Positions 39,602 through 53,049 are shown, counted from the first letter of the stretch. The stretch is 64,000 nucleotides of DNA from Chrysogorgia sp. JL179-B06 (GCA_035772405.1 JAYKKM010000159.1:1308501-1372500); one strand, 5' to 3'. Numbers and translations are program-made. The notes: a model not told the origin generated them from the sequence alone.

Positions 39602-39768
39602 ACAATGGTTTTTAAGAATATAGTGATCAAATCTCCCGCAAACCGCGGAATGTTTGTGAAAGTCCCTCGGGACGCCTTCGGGCTTCGCCCTCATGCTTTC
39701 CCTCGGGACTTTCACAAACATTCCTCGGTTTGCGGGAGATTTAATCACTATATTCTTAAAAACCATTG
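39602..39768. repeat. Long hairpin, about 75-bp arms
   Basis: AATGGTTTTTAAGAATATAG...TCCCGCAAACCGCGGAATGT...CCCTCGGGAC is followed by its near-exact inverse after a short GC-rich loop (TTCGGGCTTCGCCCT). Confidence 0.85.
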
Positions 39769-39799
39769 TATTACTTATAAATACGTACTAGATACCCCT

Positions 39800-40825
39800 A
39801 TCTAAATTTGAGATAACTGGAAGCAGGCTCATTATTTGGGGGGATTGGAACCATGCTGCGTATCAATGGCTGCGGATAGACTACCAACCTCGTACACAAG
39901 GTATCTGCTCTCCTTCCGCCCCCCGCCCCCCCGGCGAACAACCAATTCAATTCGCGCCGTTCTCTCAGATTCATCAATTGACAATTTATTTACTGGTTGA
40001 AACAGCCAAATTTATTGGTTGAAACAACCAAGCTATATTGGTCAAATAAATAATTTTAATCATGGGTTATTTTAACCATTCAAATTGTTATCAATCTGAG
40101 ACAACCTATCAAACTGGTTGTTTCAACCAATGTATTTACAATGTATTTATGAGTGATTCATGACTATTAAGGAATAGAAAACATTTTCCATGTTTCAATC
40201 GAGTTAATAGAGAAACACGAGTGAAAGTTTGCAATGTGAAATTTTTGTGGCAGGGAACACTGTGTTTTATCGCTATTTTGAGTTCTTCCAATGTTCCATG
40301 AGTGTTTCTATATTAACTTGAAGGAAACATGGATCCATTTCATTTATAAAATAACCCTTTGAAATTTGATAAACGTGCAATTAATCATCGAAGCATGGAG
40401 TTATACCAATGTTATAACTGCAGCCTCAAATAGTACGGTATTTTGCAAGTATAAATAGTATTAAAATAACTTGGTTCTAAACATGTGTAGTGTGTGGTAA
40501 ATATCAAATGCTAAGTGAAATATTAAGTGTTGATTGATATATGATCTTGTAAGAAGAGACATCGGTTATCTGGTGTGTGCGAAGAGAAGGTTATATGTTT
40601 TGGGGATTGAAGAATAAAAGAGGAGTATTAACATGCGATCGGTTTCCTTCTGTATTTCTGTGTATATTACACATGCATGCATATAAAAGATTAAACCATA
40701 TATATGAAATTATAATTTATTAGGTTTTGTATGAAATAGATTAATAGATCTTATAAAGGTAAACAAACTGAAGCAGTTAACTGTTATGAGATGTTAACTC
40801 GCTCTCTTATATAAGATGAACTTAC
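39800..40825. other. Gene-free AT-rich stretch
   Basis: Only short dispersed repeats were seen (GGTTGAAACAACCAA type, 39990-40130). No coding signal. Confidence 0.4.
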
Positions 40826-40828
40826 AGT

Positions 40829-41057
40829 AGTTGATATAGACGTAGATACGTATTTTCGGCCCCATAGCGAAATTAGAACTCGAAGTAGCCATAACTATAA
40901 ATATGTACTTGATAAAGCTACCAAAAATGTTTATTTTTATTCCTTTTTTCAAAGAACAATTAGACAGTGGAATATTCTCCCTGCCGATATTGTTAATGCA
41001 AATTCTTTAGACTCTTTTAAGCTTAAGTTATCAAATTTTTCGTCATTAGACTTTTAA
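40829..41057 (+). pseudogene. LINE ORF2 C-terminus
   Basis: Open frame with SSHNYKYVLDKATKNVYFYS, then FFQRTIRQWNILPADIVNAN and SLDSFKLKL, ending TAA at 41055-41057. The x-x-F-F-x-R-T-I-x-x-W-N-x-L-P pattern is the usual end of CR1/L2-type reverse transcriptase proteins. 5'-truncated. Confidence 0.65.
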
Positions 41058-41204
41058 AACTTTTAGACTTTTAAAACTTTTAATATGTAGTAATTTTACA
41101 GTTGGTGTGATATCTGTACGGAAATTACCGACTTAATTCAATGTAAATGTAAATGAGCGACTTTGTGTGTGAGCTATATTGTTACTAAATTTCATTACTG
41201 AACT

Positions 41205-41460
41205 TATTTTTTTGCAAGTTGATATCTTTAGTCTTTTTAAGATAGTTAACCATAACCAACAATACTGGAACAGTAAACAAGCTCAATATTGCTGTTTTGT
41301 TGTATTGATGTCTATTTTTTATTTGAATTAACAGATATCAACTTGCAAAAAAATAAACAAGCGACTTTGTCGACTCACACACAAAGTCGCTTATAACAGT
41401 TAACACTTAATATCCGGCCGGATAGTGAGATTATCCACTATCCGACCGGATACTAAATCC
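41205..41460. repeat. Two adjacent inverted repeats
   Basis: TTTTTTTGCAAGTTGATATC (41209) pairs with GATATCAACTTGCAAAAAAA (41333). Next, ATCCGGCCGGATAGTG (41411) pairs with CACTATCCGACCGGAT (41437). They are likely ends of small non-autonomous elements. Confidence 0.6.
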
Positions 41461-41689
41461 GGTGCACCCCTGACATTCATTACGCACACCAGGCACATTT
41501 GCGGATGTCTCACGTATGCCTCCCCCTTGTGTTGTAACCGTTCTCAACATCTATTCAAAATATACTATAGTTCATCAACATGTGTAAATTACATTAAACA
41601 GATGTAAGTTGAAAATTGAAAAATGTAGTTGAACATAAAGATAAAATAGTTGTTGTATAATATATTACAACATAGATACAAGGTTGTCT

Positions 41690-41872
41690 GGTCCTCCTTA
41701 GAGGTTTTCTGGTTCTCCGATTCTCCGAAGAGGTTTTCTGGTCCTCCGAAGAGGGTGAATTGTTCTTCGAAGAGGTTGAATTGTCCTCCGAAGAGGTTGT
41801 TTAGTCCTCCGAAGAGGTTGGATTGTCCTCCGAAGAGGTTGTTTAGTCCTCCGAAGAGGTTGAGAGTCTCTT
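41690..41872. repeat. Minisatellite of about 24-27 bp units
   Basis: Eight units around GTCCTCCGAAGAGGTTG. The open frames on both strands follow from the multiple-of-three unit. Confidence 0.9.
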
Positions 41873-42179
41873 GTATAAAGTAAACTGGTATGATAAAACA
41901 CGTGTTAGCTGAATATTTTGATTTTAACGAGGCTTTAAAAATCTTTTGGCGTTATGTCGATGACTCCATACAACCTACGAAAACTGTTGTAGATCACGCT
42001 TGCAAATTTATTGCAGTCCATATTAAAAATACTTACCGAATTGTAAAGAGTTCTTCTTGAATTTATTCTTGAAATGGCGTCGAAATTTCAAAGTCGGAAG
42101 TTATCGACATCTTGTCGGAGCGCGCTGATCGCTGATTGGCAATGCTTTAACACACAAACCAAACTGCACGACACAAACT

Positions 42180-42405
42180 AGAACCAGTCTTTTGGCAATT
42201 TAAAAAAGAATTAAAAAGCTTATTTTTAAAACCATTTAATGACAATGCCTTTCTAATTTTAGTATCAATGTAATTCCAGTTTTTAATTGTTCTTATACTA
42301 AAAGTTTTTCCACCTTCTGTAATTCTATTAAAACGCGGACAATAAAAGTTTAGATTCGATAAACGATTTTGTCTGTCGTGAATTTCTAAATTTAATGGTA
42401 ATAGT
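42180..42405 (-). pseudogene. LINE ORF2 C-terminus
   Basis: The minus strand reads PLNLEIHDRQNRLSNLNFYC, then EGGKTFSIRTIKNWNYIDTK and SLNGFKNKLFNSFLNCQ, a typical L2/CR1-type tail. 5'-truncated. Confidence 0.6.
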
Positions 42406-42939
42406 GCTTAAGCTTGCATTTTGTAATTTATCATGTTATAAGCCAATGAACAATTGGTACTTTCCCCTTTTATCTTCCATTTAAAAATAGTTGTGTTCCT
42501 AACGGTTCAGTTGAAGAACCACACGCCTACAAGGCAATGATAAATTATTGCTAATAAAAAGTATTGATTGCTGTGCAGTGCACATCAGGCCTGAGTTTTA
42601 ATCGCAGTGACAGACCCTGATCAGATTTGGCAATTATCGGTTAATTTTGAAAATCAATATTGCGTTTATTTCATTTTTCGGCCGTTACAAAATGTATCCG
42701 TCTCAAATGCATCAACAAAAAAAGAGTAGTTTTTCATGTTTATCCTGCCTTCTCCGCAGGCTCTTCTTAATCCGGAGTGGGCACTAGGTACCAGTCCTCC
42801 TACGGTTTTCAATATGGCTGCCGAACAATTTCTTCTTAGATGCTATGTGCATGGACTTTCTATTGCATAACCTTATAAGTTATATTTGAAATATAAAAAA
42901 TATATAAAAGCTTTCGAAAAATACAACAATAGACAACGC

Positions 42940-43437
42940 CAGTCAACCTCGTACCCAGGGCATTTTGCCTCCACGGCGAAAGATCGGCGAAAATGGCTCT
43001 GGACCGGATCGGCTGGTCCATTCTATAATCCGATAGGCTTGTCATAAAACTCAATGAATTCAGCCGAGTATAATTTATTCATCTAAATCTGAATGCTGCC
43101 TTCAAATTTTGCAGCAAATTAGAAGTGATAGCTTTCGTAAATTGGATATATGCTTCTTCATACCTTTTGTAAGAAATAACCATGGATGTATTGTGGATTA
43201 TTAAGCTTGTTAGCTGCTTTTATGCCGACGAATGCTGACATGAACAACTCTGAAGAGCATTGAATATTTCTCAATTATTCAGGTCAACAAAGTAGACAAA
43301 GGCAATGGAACAAAGACAACAAAAATTATCATATCTAAACACCCAGAAATTCTGGGTATCATGTGACCAGCCGATCCCAGGGCCATTTTCGCCGACCTTC
43401 CACCATGGAGGAAAAATGCCCTGGGAACGAGGTTGAA
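42940..43437. mobile_element. MITE with CCTCGTACCCAGGGCATTTT ends
   Basis: Ends AACCTCGTACCCAGGGCATT...GGCGAAAATGGC and GGCCATTTTCGCCGACC...TGGGAACGAGGTT are inverted over about 60 bp. Parts recur at 30780-30830 and 37560-37665. Confidence 0.75.
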
Positions 43438-43549
43438 CGCCAGTGTTTCAAGCTCTCCACTCAAGTCAAGCATAAACATGAGTCAAATTCCATAGTACCA
43501 CGTTTAAACTTATAAACTATTAGTGGAAATTAATATCTACTATACTTCC

Positions 43550-44163
43550 TATGAAGAAAGGAGTTCCTCAGGGATCTATCTTGGTCCTTCAATTTGCTCA
43601 TTTTATCAAGCAATGACTGCCATTGGTTGTTCCCAATAGTAATATGGACTGCAGAGGCGTAGATAGCGGAACAAGCGTTGCTAAATTTAATGTTTTTCCC
43701 CCAAATGTATTAGTACAACTATAGAGGCTAGGAGAGAAACTACTTAAGGTAATCTACCTACTGGCTTCATCTACACAAGATTTTACAAACGGGTGTAGCC
43801 TGAATAGGCTGAAGTATTAGCTAACCCCTAGTGTTAGACCGCAAAATGAAGATCTCTGTGTTAGTCTTAATAAAATATCATTGGAAAATGTTACTTAAAC
43901 CAAATTTACTTGGTGTTACTCTCAATCACAATATGTCATGAGACGACCATATAAACACCACAGTTTCAAAAATAAATAGGAATATGGCTCTACTTCGTAG
44001 AATTAAACGTTATTTACCATTAGAGACAAGGAAACTATTTTTAATATGCACACCTTTAATTCCACATATGTATTATTGTTCTATTGTTTGGGGCAGCTCA
44101 CGTCATATTAAGAAGATTGTTTTAACTCAAAAGAGAGCAGCCCGTTGTAATATTAGATATTAG
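43550..44163 (+). pseudogene. LINE reverse transcriptase fragment
   Basis: KKGVPQGSI (43553-43581) is reverse transcriptase motif 4. After a deletion, 43900-44163 reads TKFTWC/LGVTLNHNMS in two frames, then DDHINTTVSKINRNMALLRR, YLPLETRKLFLICTPLIPHM and QKRAARCNIRY. Frameshifts and a stop are present. Confidence 0.65.
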
Positions 44164-44203
44164 AGACATTTATATGTTATGAAGTCGATAAAGTATAACA
44201 TGG

Positions 44204-44705
44204 TTGCAACAAAACACTGACGAAATCACCAGGAAGGCTTCAAAATGGTTATTCTCACTTCGCCTTTTAAAAAGAAGTAACATTCCGCTAGCGGTTTTAT
44301 TAACCATTTACTGCACCTGCATCAGACCTATTTTGAAATATACGTGCCAAGTCTGCAGGCATTATACCCTTCTCGACCACCTAAGCCTCCAAATCGAACA
44401 CGTCCAGAAGAGAGCACTTCGTATCATTTTCCATTCATCTCGTATGCTGCTTTAAAATTAGCAAATTTGTCCAACTTGTACAATCGTCGATGCCAGCTGT
44501 GTCAAACGTTGCTTTTATAAAAATCGTAACGCCGGCCACAAAATTTATTCTATTGTTCCCCAACGGAGAATATGTAAATACCATATTAGAAATTTTACTC
44601 CGTTGTTACTACCTAGATGTAGAACGGACAGATTTTTAAAAAGTTGTATTCCATCAGCAACTAGTACTTTTAATAGTGAACACATAGATATGAATCTCTA
44701 GTACT
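44204..44705 (+). pseudogene. Second LINE 3' end, leading into the satellite
   Basis: It opens with DEITRKASKWLFSLRLLKRS, CIRPILKYTCQVC and QIEHVQKRALRIIFHSSRML, continues in shifted frames (RNFTPLLLPRCRTDRFLKSC) and ends with ATSTFNSEHIDMNL before a stop. That last stretch is itself the first copy of the 37-bp satellite unit. Confidence 0.7.
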
Positions 44706-47700
44706 TTTAATAGTGAACACGTAGATATGAATCTCTAGTACTTTTAATAGTGAACACGTAGATATGAATCTCTAGTACTTTTAAATATTGAACACGTAGA
44801 TATGAATCTCTAGTACTTTTAATAGTGAACACGTAGATATGAATCTAGTACTTTTAATAGTGAACACGTACTGTAGATATGAATCTCTAGCACTTTTAAT
44901 AGTGAACACGTAGATATGAATCTCTAGCACTTTTAATAGTGAACACGTAGATATGAATCTCTAGTACTTTTAATAGTGAACACGTAGATATGAATCTCTA
45001 GTACTTTTAATAGTGAACACATAGATATGAATCTAGTACTTTTAATAGTGAACACGTAGATATGAATCTAGTACTTTTAATAGTGAACACGTAGATATGA
45101 ATCTCTAGTACTTTTAATAGTGAACACGTAGATATGAATCTAGTACTTTTAATAGTGAACACGTACTGTAGATATGAATCTCTAGCACTTTTAATAGTGA
45201 ACACGTAGATATGAATCTCTAGTACTTTTAATAGTGAACACATAGATATGAATCTAGTACTTTTAATAGTGAACACGTAGATATGAATCTAGTACTTTTA
45301 ATAGTGAACACGTAGATATGAATCTCTAGTACTTTTAATAGTGAACACGTAGATATGAATCTAGTACTTTTAATAGTGAACACGTACTGTAGATATGAAT
45401 CTCTAGCACTTTTAATAGTGAACACGTAGATATGAATCTCTAGCACTTGTAATATTGAACACGTAGATATGAATCTCTAGTACTTTTAATAGTGAACACA
45501 TAGATATGAATCTCTAGTACTTTTAATAGTGAACACGTAGATATGAATCTAGTACTTTTAATAGTGAACACGTAGATATGAATCTAGTACTTTTAATAGT
45601 GAACACGTAGATATGAATCTCTAGTACTTTTAATAGTGAACACGTAGATATGAATCTAGTACTTTTAATAGTGAACACGTACTGTAGATATGAATCTCTA
45701 GCACTTTTAATAGTGAACACGTAGATATGAATCTCTAGCACTTGTAATATTGAACACGTAGATATGAATCTCTAGTACTTTTAATAGTGAACACATAGAT
45801 ATGAATCTCTAGTACTTTTAATAGTGAACACGTAGATATGAATCTAGTACTTTTAATAGTGAACACGTAGATATGAATCTCTAGTACTTTTAATAGTCAA
45901 CACGTAGATATGAATCTTAGTACTTTTAATAGTGAACACGTAGATATGAATCTCTAGTACTTTTAATAGTGAACACGTAGATATGAATCTCTAGTACTTT
46001 TAATAGTGAACACGTAGATATGAATCTCTAGTACTTTTAATAGTGAACACGTAGATATGAATCTCTAGTACTTTTTAATAGTGAACACGTAGATATGAAT
46101 CTCTAGCACTTTTAATAGTGAACACGTAGATATAAATCTCTAGTACTTTTAATATTGAACACATAGATATGAATCTCTAGTACTTTTAATACTGAACACG
46201 TAGATATGAATCTAGTACTTGTAATAGTGAACACGTAGATATGAATCTCTAGTACTTTTAATAGTGAACACGTAGATATGAATCTCTAGTACTTTTAAAT
46301 ATTGAACACGTAGATATGAATCTCTAGTACTTTTAATAGTGAACACGTAGATATGAATCTCTAGTACTTTTAATAGTGAACACGTAGATATGAATCTCTA
46401 GTACTTTTAAATATTGAACACGTAGATATGAATCTCTAGTACTTTTAATAGTGAACACGTAGATATGAATCTCTAGTACTTTTAATATTGAACACGTAGA
46501 TATGAATCTCTAGTACTTTTAATAGTGAACACGTAGATATGAATCTCTAGTACTTTTAATAGTGAACACATAGATATGAATCTCTAGTACTTTTAATATT
46601 GAACACGTAGATATGAATCTCTAGTACTTTTAATAGTGAACACGTAGATATGAATCTCTAGTACTTTTAAATATTGAACACGTAGATATGAATCTCTAGT
46701 ACTTTTAATAGTGAACACATAGATATGAATCTCTAGTACTTTTAATAGTGAACACGTAGATATGAATCTCTAGTCCTTTTAATAGTGAACACGTAGATAT
46801 GAATCTCTAGTACTTTTAATAGTGAACACGTAGATATGAATCTCTAGTACTTTTAATAGTGAACACGTAGATATGAATCTCTAGTACTTTTAATATTGAA
46901 CACGTAGATAAGAATCTCTAGTACTTTTAATAGTGAACACATAGATATGAATCTCTAGTACTTTTAATAGTGAACACGTAGATATGAATCTCTAGTACTT
47001 TTAATAGTGAACACATAGATATGAATCTCTAGTACTTTTAATATTGAACACATAGATATGAATCTCTAGTACTTTTAATAGTGAACACGTAGATATGAAT
47101 CTCTAGTACTTTTAATATTGAACACGTAGATATGAATCTCTAGTACTTTTAATAGTGAACACGTAGATATGAATCTCTAGTACTTTTAATAGTGAACACG
47201 TAGATATGAATCTCTAGCACTTTTAATAGTGAACACGTAGATATGAATCTCTAGTACTTTTAAATATTGAACACGTAGATATGAATCTCTAGTACTTTTA
47301 ATAGTGAACACGTAGATATGAATCTCTAGTACTTTTAATAGTGAACACGTAGATATGAATCGCTAGTACTTTTAATATTGAACACGTAGATATGAATCTC
47401 TAGTACTTTTAATATTGAACACGTAGATATGAATCTCTAGTACTTTTAATAGTGAACACGTAGATATGAATCTAGTACTTTTAATATTGAACACGTAGAT
47501 ATGAATCTAGTACTTTTAATATTGAACACGTAGATATGAATCTCTAGTACTTTTAATAGTGAACACGTAGATATGAATCTCTAGTACTTTTAATATTGAA
47601 CACGTAGATATGAATCTCTAGCACTTTTAATAGTGAACACGTAGATATGAATCTCTAGTACTTTTAATATTGAACACGTAGATATGAATCTCTAGTACTT

Positions 47701-50700
47701 TTAATATTGAACACGTAGCTATGAATCTCTAGTACTTTTAATATTGAACACGTAGCTATGAATCTCTAGTACTTTTAATAGTGAACACGTAGATATGAAT
47801 CTCTAGTACTTTTAATATTGAACACGTAGATATGAATCTCTAGTACTTTTAATATTGAACACGTAGCTATGAATCTCTAGTACTTTTAATAGTGAACACG
47901 TAGATATGAATCTCTAGTACTTTTAATATTGAACACATAGATATGAATCTCTAGTACTTTTAATATTGAATACGTAGATATGAATCTCTAGTACTTTTAA
48001 TAGTGAACACGTAGATATGAATCTCTAGTACTTTTAATATTGAACACATAGATATGAATCTCTAGTACTTTTAATAGTGAACACGTAGATATGAATCTCT
48101 AGTACTTTTAATAGTGAACACGTAGATATGAATCTCTAGTACTTTTAATAGTGAACACGTACTGTAGATATGAATCTCTAGCACTTTTAATAGTGAACAC
48201 GTAGATATGAATCTCTAGCACTTTTAATAGTGAACACGTAGATATGAATCTCTAGTACTTTTAATAGTGAACACGTAGATATGAATCTCTAGTACTTTTA
48301 ATAGTGAACACGTAGATATGAATCTCTAGTACTTTTAATAGTGAACACGTAGATATGAATCTCTAGTACTTTTAATAGTGAACACGTAGATATGAATCTC
48401 TAGTACTTTTAATAGTGAACACGTAGATATGAATCTCTAGTACTTTTAATAGTGAACACGTAGATATGAATCTAGTACTTTTAATAGTGAACACGTAGAT
48501 ATGAATCTCTAGTACTTTTAATATTGAACACGTAGATATGAATCTCTAGTACTTTTAATAGTGAACACGTAGATATGAATCTCTAGTACTTTTAATAGTG
48601 AACACGTAGATATGAATCTCTAGTACTTTTAATAGTGAACACGTAGATATGAATCTCTAGTACTTTTAATAGTGAACACGTAGATATGAATCTCTAGTAC
48701 TTTTAATAGTGAACACGTAGATATGAATCTCTAGTACTTTTAATAGTGAACACGTAGATATGAATCTCTAGTCCTTTTAATAGTGAACACGTAGATATGA
48801 ATCTCTAGTACTTTTAATAGTGAACACGTAGATATGAATCTCTAGTACTTTTAATAGTGAACACGTAGATATGAATCTCTAGTACTTTTAATATTGAACA
48901 CGTAGATATGAATCTCTAGTACTTTTAATAGTGAACACATAGATATGAATCTCTAGTACTTTTAATAGTGAACACGTAGATATGAATCTCTAGTACTTTT
49001 AATAGTGAACACGTAGATATGAATCTCTAGTACTTTTAATAGTGAACACGTAGATATGAATCTCTAGTACTTTTAATAGTGAACACGTAGATATGAATCT
49101 CTAGTACTTTTAATATTGAACACGTAGATATGAATCTCTAGTACTTTTAATATTGAACACGTAGATATGAATCTCTAGTACTTTTAATATTGAACACGTA
49201 GATATGAATCTCTAGTACTTTTAATATTGAACACGTAGATATGAATCTCTAGTACTTTTAATAGTGAACACGTAGATATGAATCTCTAGTACTTTTAATA
49301 TTGAACACGTAGATATGAATCTCTAGTACTTTTAATATTGAACACGTAGATATGAATCTCTAGTACTTTTAATAGTGAACACGTAGATATGAATCTCTAG
49401 TACTTTTAATATTGAACACGTAGATATGAATCTCTAGTACTTTTAATATTGAACACGTAGATATGAATCTCTAGTACTTTTAATTGTGAACACGTAGATA
49501 TGAATCTCTAGTACTTTTAATATTGAACACGTAGATATGAATCTCTAGCACTTTTAATAGTGAACACGTAGATATGAATCTCTAGTACTTTTAATATTGA
49601 ACACGTAGATATGAATCTCTAGTACTTTTAATAGTGAACACGTAGATATGAATCTCTAGCACTTTTAATAGTGAACACGTAGATATGAATCTCTAGTACT
49701 TTTAAATAGTGAACACGTAGATATGAATCTCTAGTACTTTTAATAGTGAACACGTAGATATGAATCTCTAGTACTTTTAATATTGAACACGTAGATATGA
49801 ATCTCTAGTACTTTTAATAGTGAACACGTAGATATGAATCTCTAGTACTTTTAATATTGAACACATAGATATGAATCTCTAGTACTTTTAATACTGAACA
49901 CGTAGATATGAATCTCTAGTACTTTTAATATTGAACACGTAGATATGAATCTCTAGTACTTTTAATAGTGAACACGTAGATATGAATCTCTAGTACTTTT
50001 AATAGTGAACACGTAGATATGAATCTCTAGTACTTTTAATAGTGAACACGTAGATATGAATCTCTAGCACTTTTAATAGTGAACACGTAGATATGAATCT
50101 CTAGTACTTTTAAATATTGAACACGTAGATATGAATCTCTAGTACTTTTAATAGTGAACACGTAGATATGAATCTCTAGTACTTTTAATATTGAACACAT
50201 AGATATGAATCTCTAGTACTTTTAATAGTGAACACGTAGATATGAATCTCTAGTACTTTTAATATTGAACACATAGATATGAATCTCTAGTACTTTTAAT
50301 AGTGAACACGTAGATATGAATCTCTAGTACTTTTAATACTGAACACGTAGATATGAATCTCTAGTACTTTTAATATTGAACACGTAGATATGAATTTCTA
50401 GTACTTTTAATAGTGAACACGTAGATATGAATCTCTAGTACTTTTAATAGTGAACACGTAGATATGAATCTCTAGTACTTTTAATAGTGAACACGTAGAT
50501 ATGAATCTCTAGCACTTTTAATAGTGAACACGTAGATATGAATCTCTAGTACTTTTAAATATTGAACACGTAGATATGAATCTCTAGTACTTTTAATAGT
50601 GAACACGTAGATATGAATCTCTAGTACTTTTAATATTGAACACATAGATATGAATCTCTAGTACTTTTAATAGTGAACACGTAGATATGAATCTCTAGTC

Positions 50701-51020
50701 CTTTTAATAGTGAACACGTAGATATGAATCTCTAGTACTTTTAATAGTGAACACGTAGATATGAATCTCTAGTACTTTTAATAGTGAACACATAGATATG
50801 AATCTCTAGCACTTTTAATATTGAACACGTAGATATGAATCTCTAGTACTTTTAATAGTGAACACGTAGATATGAATCTCTAGTACTTTTAATAGTGAAC
50901 ACGTAGATATGAATCTCTAGTACTTTTAATAGTGAACACGTAGATATGAATATCTAGTACTTTTAATAGTGAACCTATAGTACTTTTAATATTGAACACG
51001 TAGATATGAATCTCTAGTCC
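44658..51020. repeat. 37-bp satellite, about 170 copies
   Basis: A 6.4-kb array of units like GATATGAATCTCTAGTACTT + TTAATAGTGAACACGTA. Variants are AGTGAAC/ATTGAAC, CACGTA/CACATA, loss of CT (35 bp) and insertion CTGT in CACGTACTGTAG. In 44860-45780 variants repeat with spacings of 221 and 295 bp, a higher-order structure. No gene inside. Confidence 0.98.
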
Positions 51021-51119
51021 TTATTTATTGTATTGATCTTATTATATTTGTTATTCAACAACGAAGTATAAGTATTTACATGAAGGTTAATACTGTATAA
51101 TTCAATTTTGTTTTTAACA

Positions 51120-51259
51120 ATAATTGCAAAACAGTAATTTAATAAAATCCTAATAGTAAGGATATGTTTTTGGCACTTAAATGGATGCCTCTGGTCGGTA
51201 GTATTGATTATCGTAAAGCTATTATGGTCTATAAAAGACTTAATGATTTAGGTCTGTAA
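51120..51259 (+). pseudogene. LINE ORF2 tail fragment
   Basis: LKWMPLVGSIDYRKAIMVYK and RLNDLGL end at a TAA at 51257-51259. A near-identical piece is at 52955-53044. Confidence 0.5.
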
Positions 51260-51315
51260 TCCCCTCGTCCGGCGCGAAGCGCCGGCCGAAGGCCTGAGGA
51301 CGAGGGTGATAATAT
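51257..51315. repeat. GC-rich palindrome
   Basis: CCCCTCGTCC...GGCGCGAAGCGCCGG...GGACGAGGG gives a nested hairpin in AT-rich DNA. Confidence 0.7.
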
Positions 51316-51559
51316 CGACCGGCGTTTAGTCCCTTCACGATTCCATGTGTTTCCAGCTGAGCTTGCTACACATTCCTAACATTCCTTTGGACGGACCGCC
51401 GTAAAGTGTCGTAACACACGAGCGTGTTACGATTACGAACAGGAAACATGATGGACATTTTGGCGAAATTGGAAGAATTGACAATTAATCTTTTCGCTTC
51501 TTTACGGTACTGTAATAAACCCGCATACACAGCCTAACTTAATGTTGCTTTCAAGTAAG

Positions 51560-52050
51560 TTTATAGCGTCCGAAGGCATCTTCTTTTCACTGTTTATTTT
51601 GTGTACGTAACTTCAGTCAAGCTTTCAGTAGTTCAAAATAATATATAGTCGTCTGAAGCTGGAAGATGTCAAATTTGACAGTTCGTATTAAATTCAAAAG
51701 CCGTTCAGGGACAAACCTGTAAGTGTTTTCGCTTTTTTAAAGATGTTAGTAATCGGTTATAAAGATATTCTGTACAAGTGATTTATTCAAGCTTTCATTT
51801 GATGTATAGTATAGCGTCCGAAGGCCAACTCCTTTAATTCCTTTTCAGTGTTTTATCGGTTAGCAATTTCAAGTTAATACGAAGATATTGTGTACGTATG
51901 TCCGAGTCAGTTAGTCAAGCTTTCTGTAGTTCGAAATATATCGTCATTGGAAGCTGGAAGATGTCTGGAAAATTTGACAGTTCGTAAATTTAAAAGCCGT
52001 TCAATGGCAAACCTGTAAGTGTTTTCGCTTTTTTAAAGATGTTAACAATT
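51560..52050 (+). other. Duplicated segment containing a possible first exon
   Basis: About 200 bp occurs twice (51560-51760 and 51850-52050). The first copy has ATGTCAAATTTGACAGTTCG at 51668, open for 17 codons (MSNLTVRIKFKSRSGTN) to a CCT|GTAAGT donor. The second copy is broken by a stop. No downstream exon was matched, so a gene is only possible. Confidence 0.3.
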
Positions 52051-52059
52051 ATTTACAAA

Positions 52060-52950
52060 TATATTTTCGTACGTATTTCCGAGTCTGTTATTCAAGCTTT
52101 CATTATCAATATGATATCAGTATCTCATGAGTTCGTAGAGTTAGTATTTCAAAAGATATTGTCGCCGGAACATGTTATAATCAGTTTGTATTTGATAAAT
52201 GAAAAATCAGTTAGTTACCATGGTAACAATTGCGTCATTCTTCGCTAAATATATTTCGAAAGAAAAGCCGAAAGCGATAAAAAAGCGAAAAAATAATGTT
52301 TTTTCCAGTACAACTTCTTAACATGTGCACAAGAAACTATAAATACGTGTATGAAACAACCCCTGGGTGGCTGGCAATCGGAAACCTCTACTCGTTTTCA
52401 CCTTTCGGACTTCAAAAGTTTGATATTTGTTTTTGCTATTTACAAAGTGAACTTAAAATCATTTTATTCATCACATTGGCAAGTCGAACGTTGTTCAAAT
52501 GAAAGAGATTTAAATGAATCTCGTAGAAACTTTCCGAACTGGGGACGCTTTGTCGCTTCGAAGGCGTCTATATATGAAGATATAAAAGCTCAAATAATTG
52601 ATCACAGGAAAAATTAGTTGGTTGTTTATTTATAAAATGTACGAAAAGTTTGTATTACTAAGCTTCTGTCTACTAAGAGTCAAGACCCGAGGTTTCGAGC
52701 GGCTGTGGCTTTTCTCCGATTTTTCTCCTTTTTCCAAATTTCGAGTTTTTCTTTTCTCTTTACTGAAAAAAATATTTATTACGATATCCTATTTATTTTG
52801 ACCAGGCTTTCTCGTATTAATTAGGATGCGCCCAATTAATTAGGATGCGCCAAATTGCGTACATTGTAGCAGTATTATCATACATCGAGCGAGGGGTTGT
52901 TGCGTACACGTATTTCTAGTATATGACCAACATTGTTTAGGTTTGTCAGG
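52060..52950. other. No confident gene
   Basis: An open stretch at 52351-52617 ends RRNFPNWGRFVASKASIYED but could not be assigned or linked by splice sites to a start. The rest is AT-rich. Confidence 0.35.
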
Positions 52951-52954
52951 CAAG

Positions 52955-53044
52955 TCCATTCTTAAATGGATGCCTATGGTGGATAGTATTGATTATCATA
53001 AAGATATTATGGTCTATAAAAGACTTAATGATTTAGGTCTGTAA
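52955..53044 (+). pseudogene. LINE ORF2 tail fragment (second copy)
   Basis: It repeats LKWMPMVDSIDYHKDIMVYK and RLNDLGL of 51177-51259 with changes and ends at 53042-53044. Confidence 0.5.
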
Positions 53045-53049
53045 TATAT

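Noticed and set aside
45007..45741. Repeated frames within the satellite
   Set aside because: They arise from 37-bp units in combination with 35-bp and 41-bp variants. No start or splice support.
44658..51020. CRISPR-like regularly spaced repeat
   Set aside because: Units are contiguous without unique spacers, and the context is a eukaryotic genome; it is a satellite.
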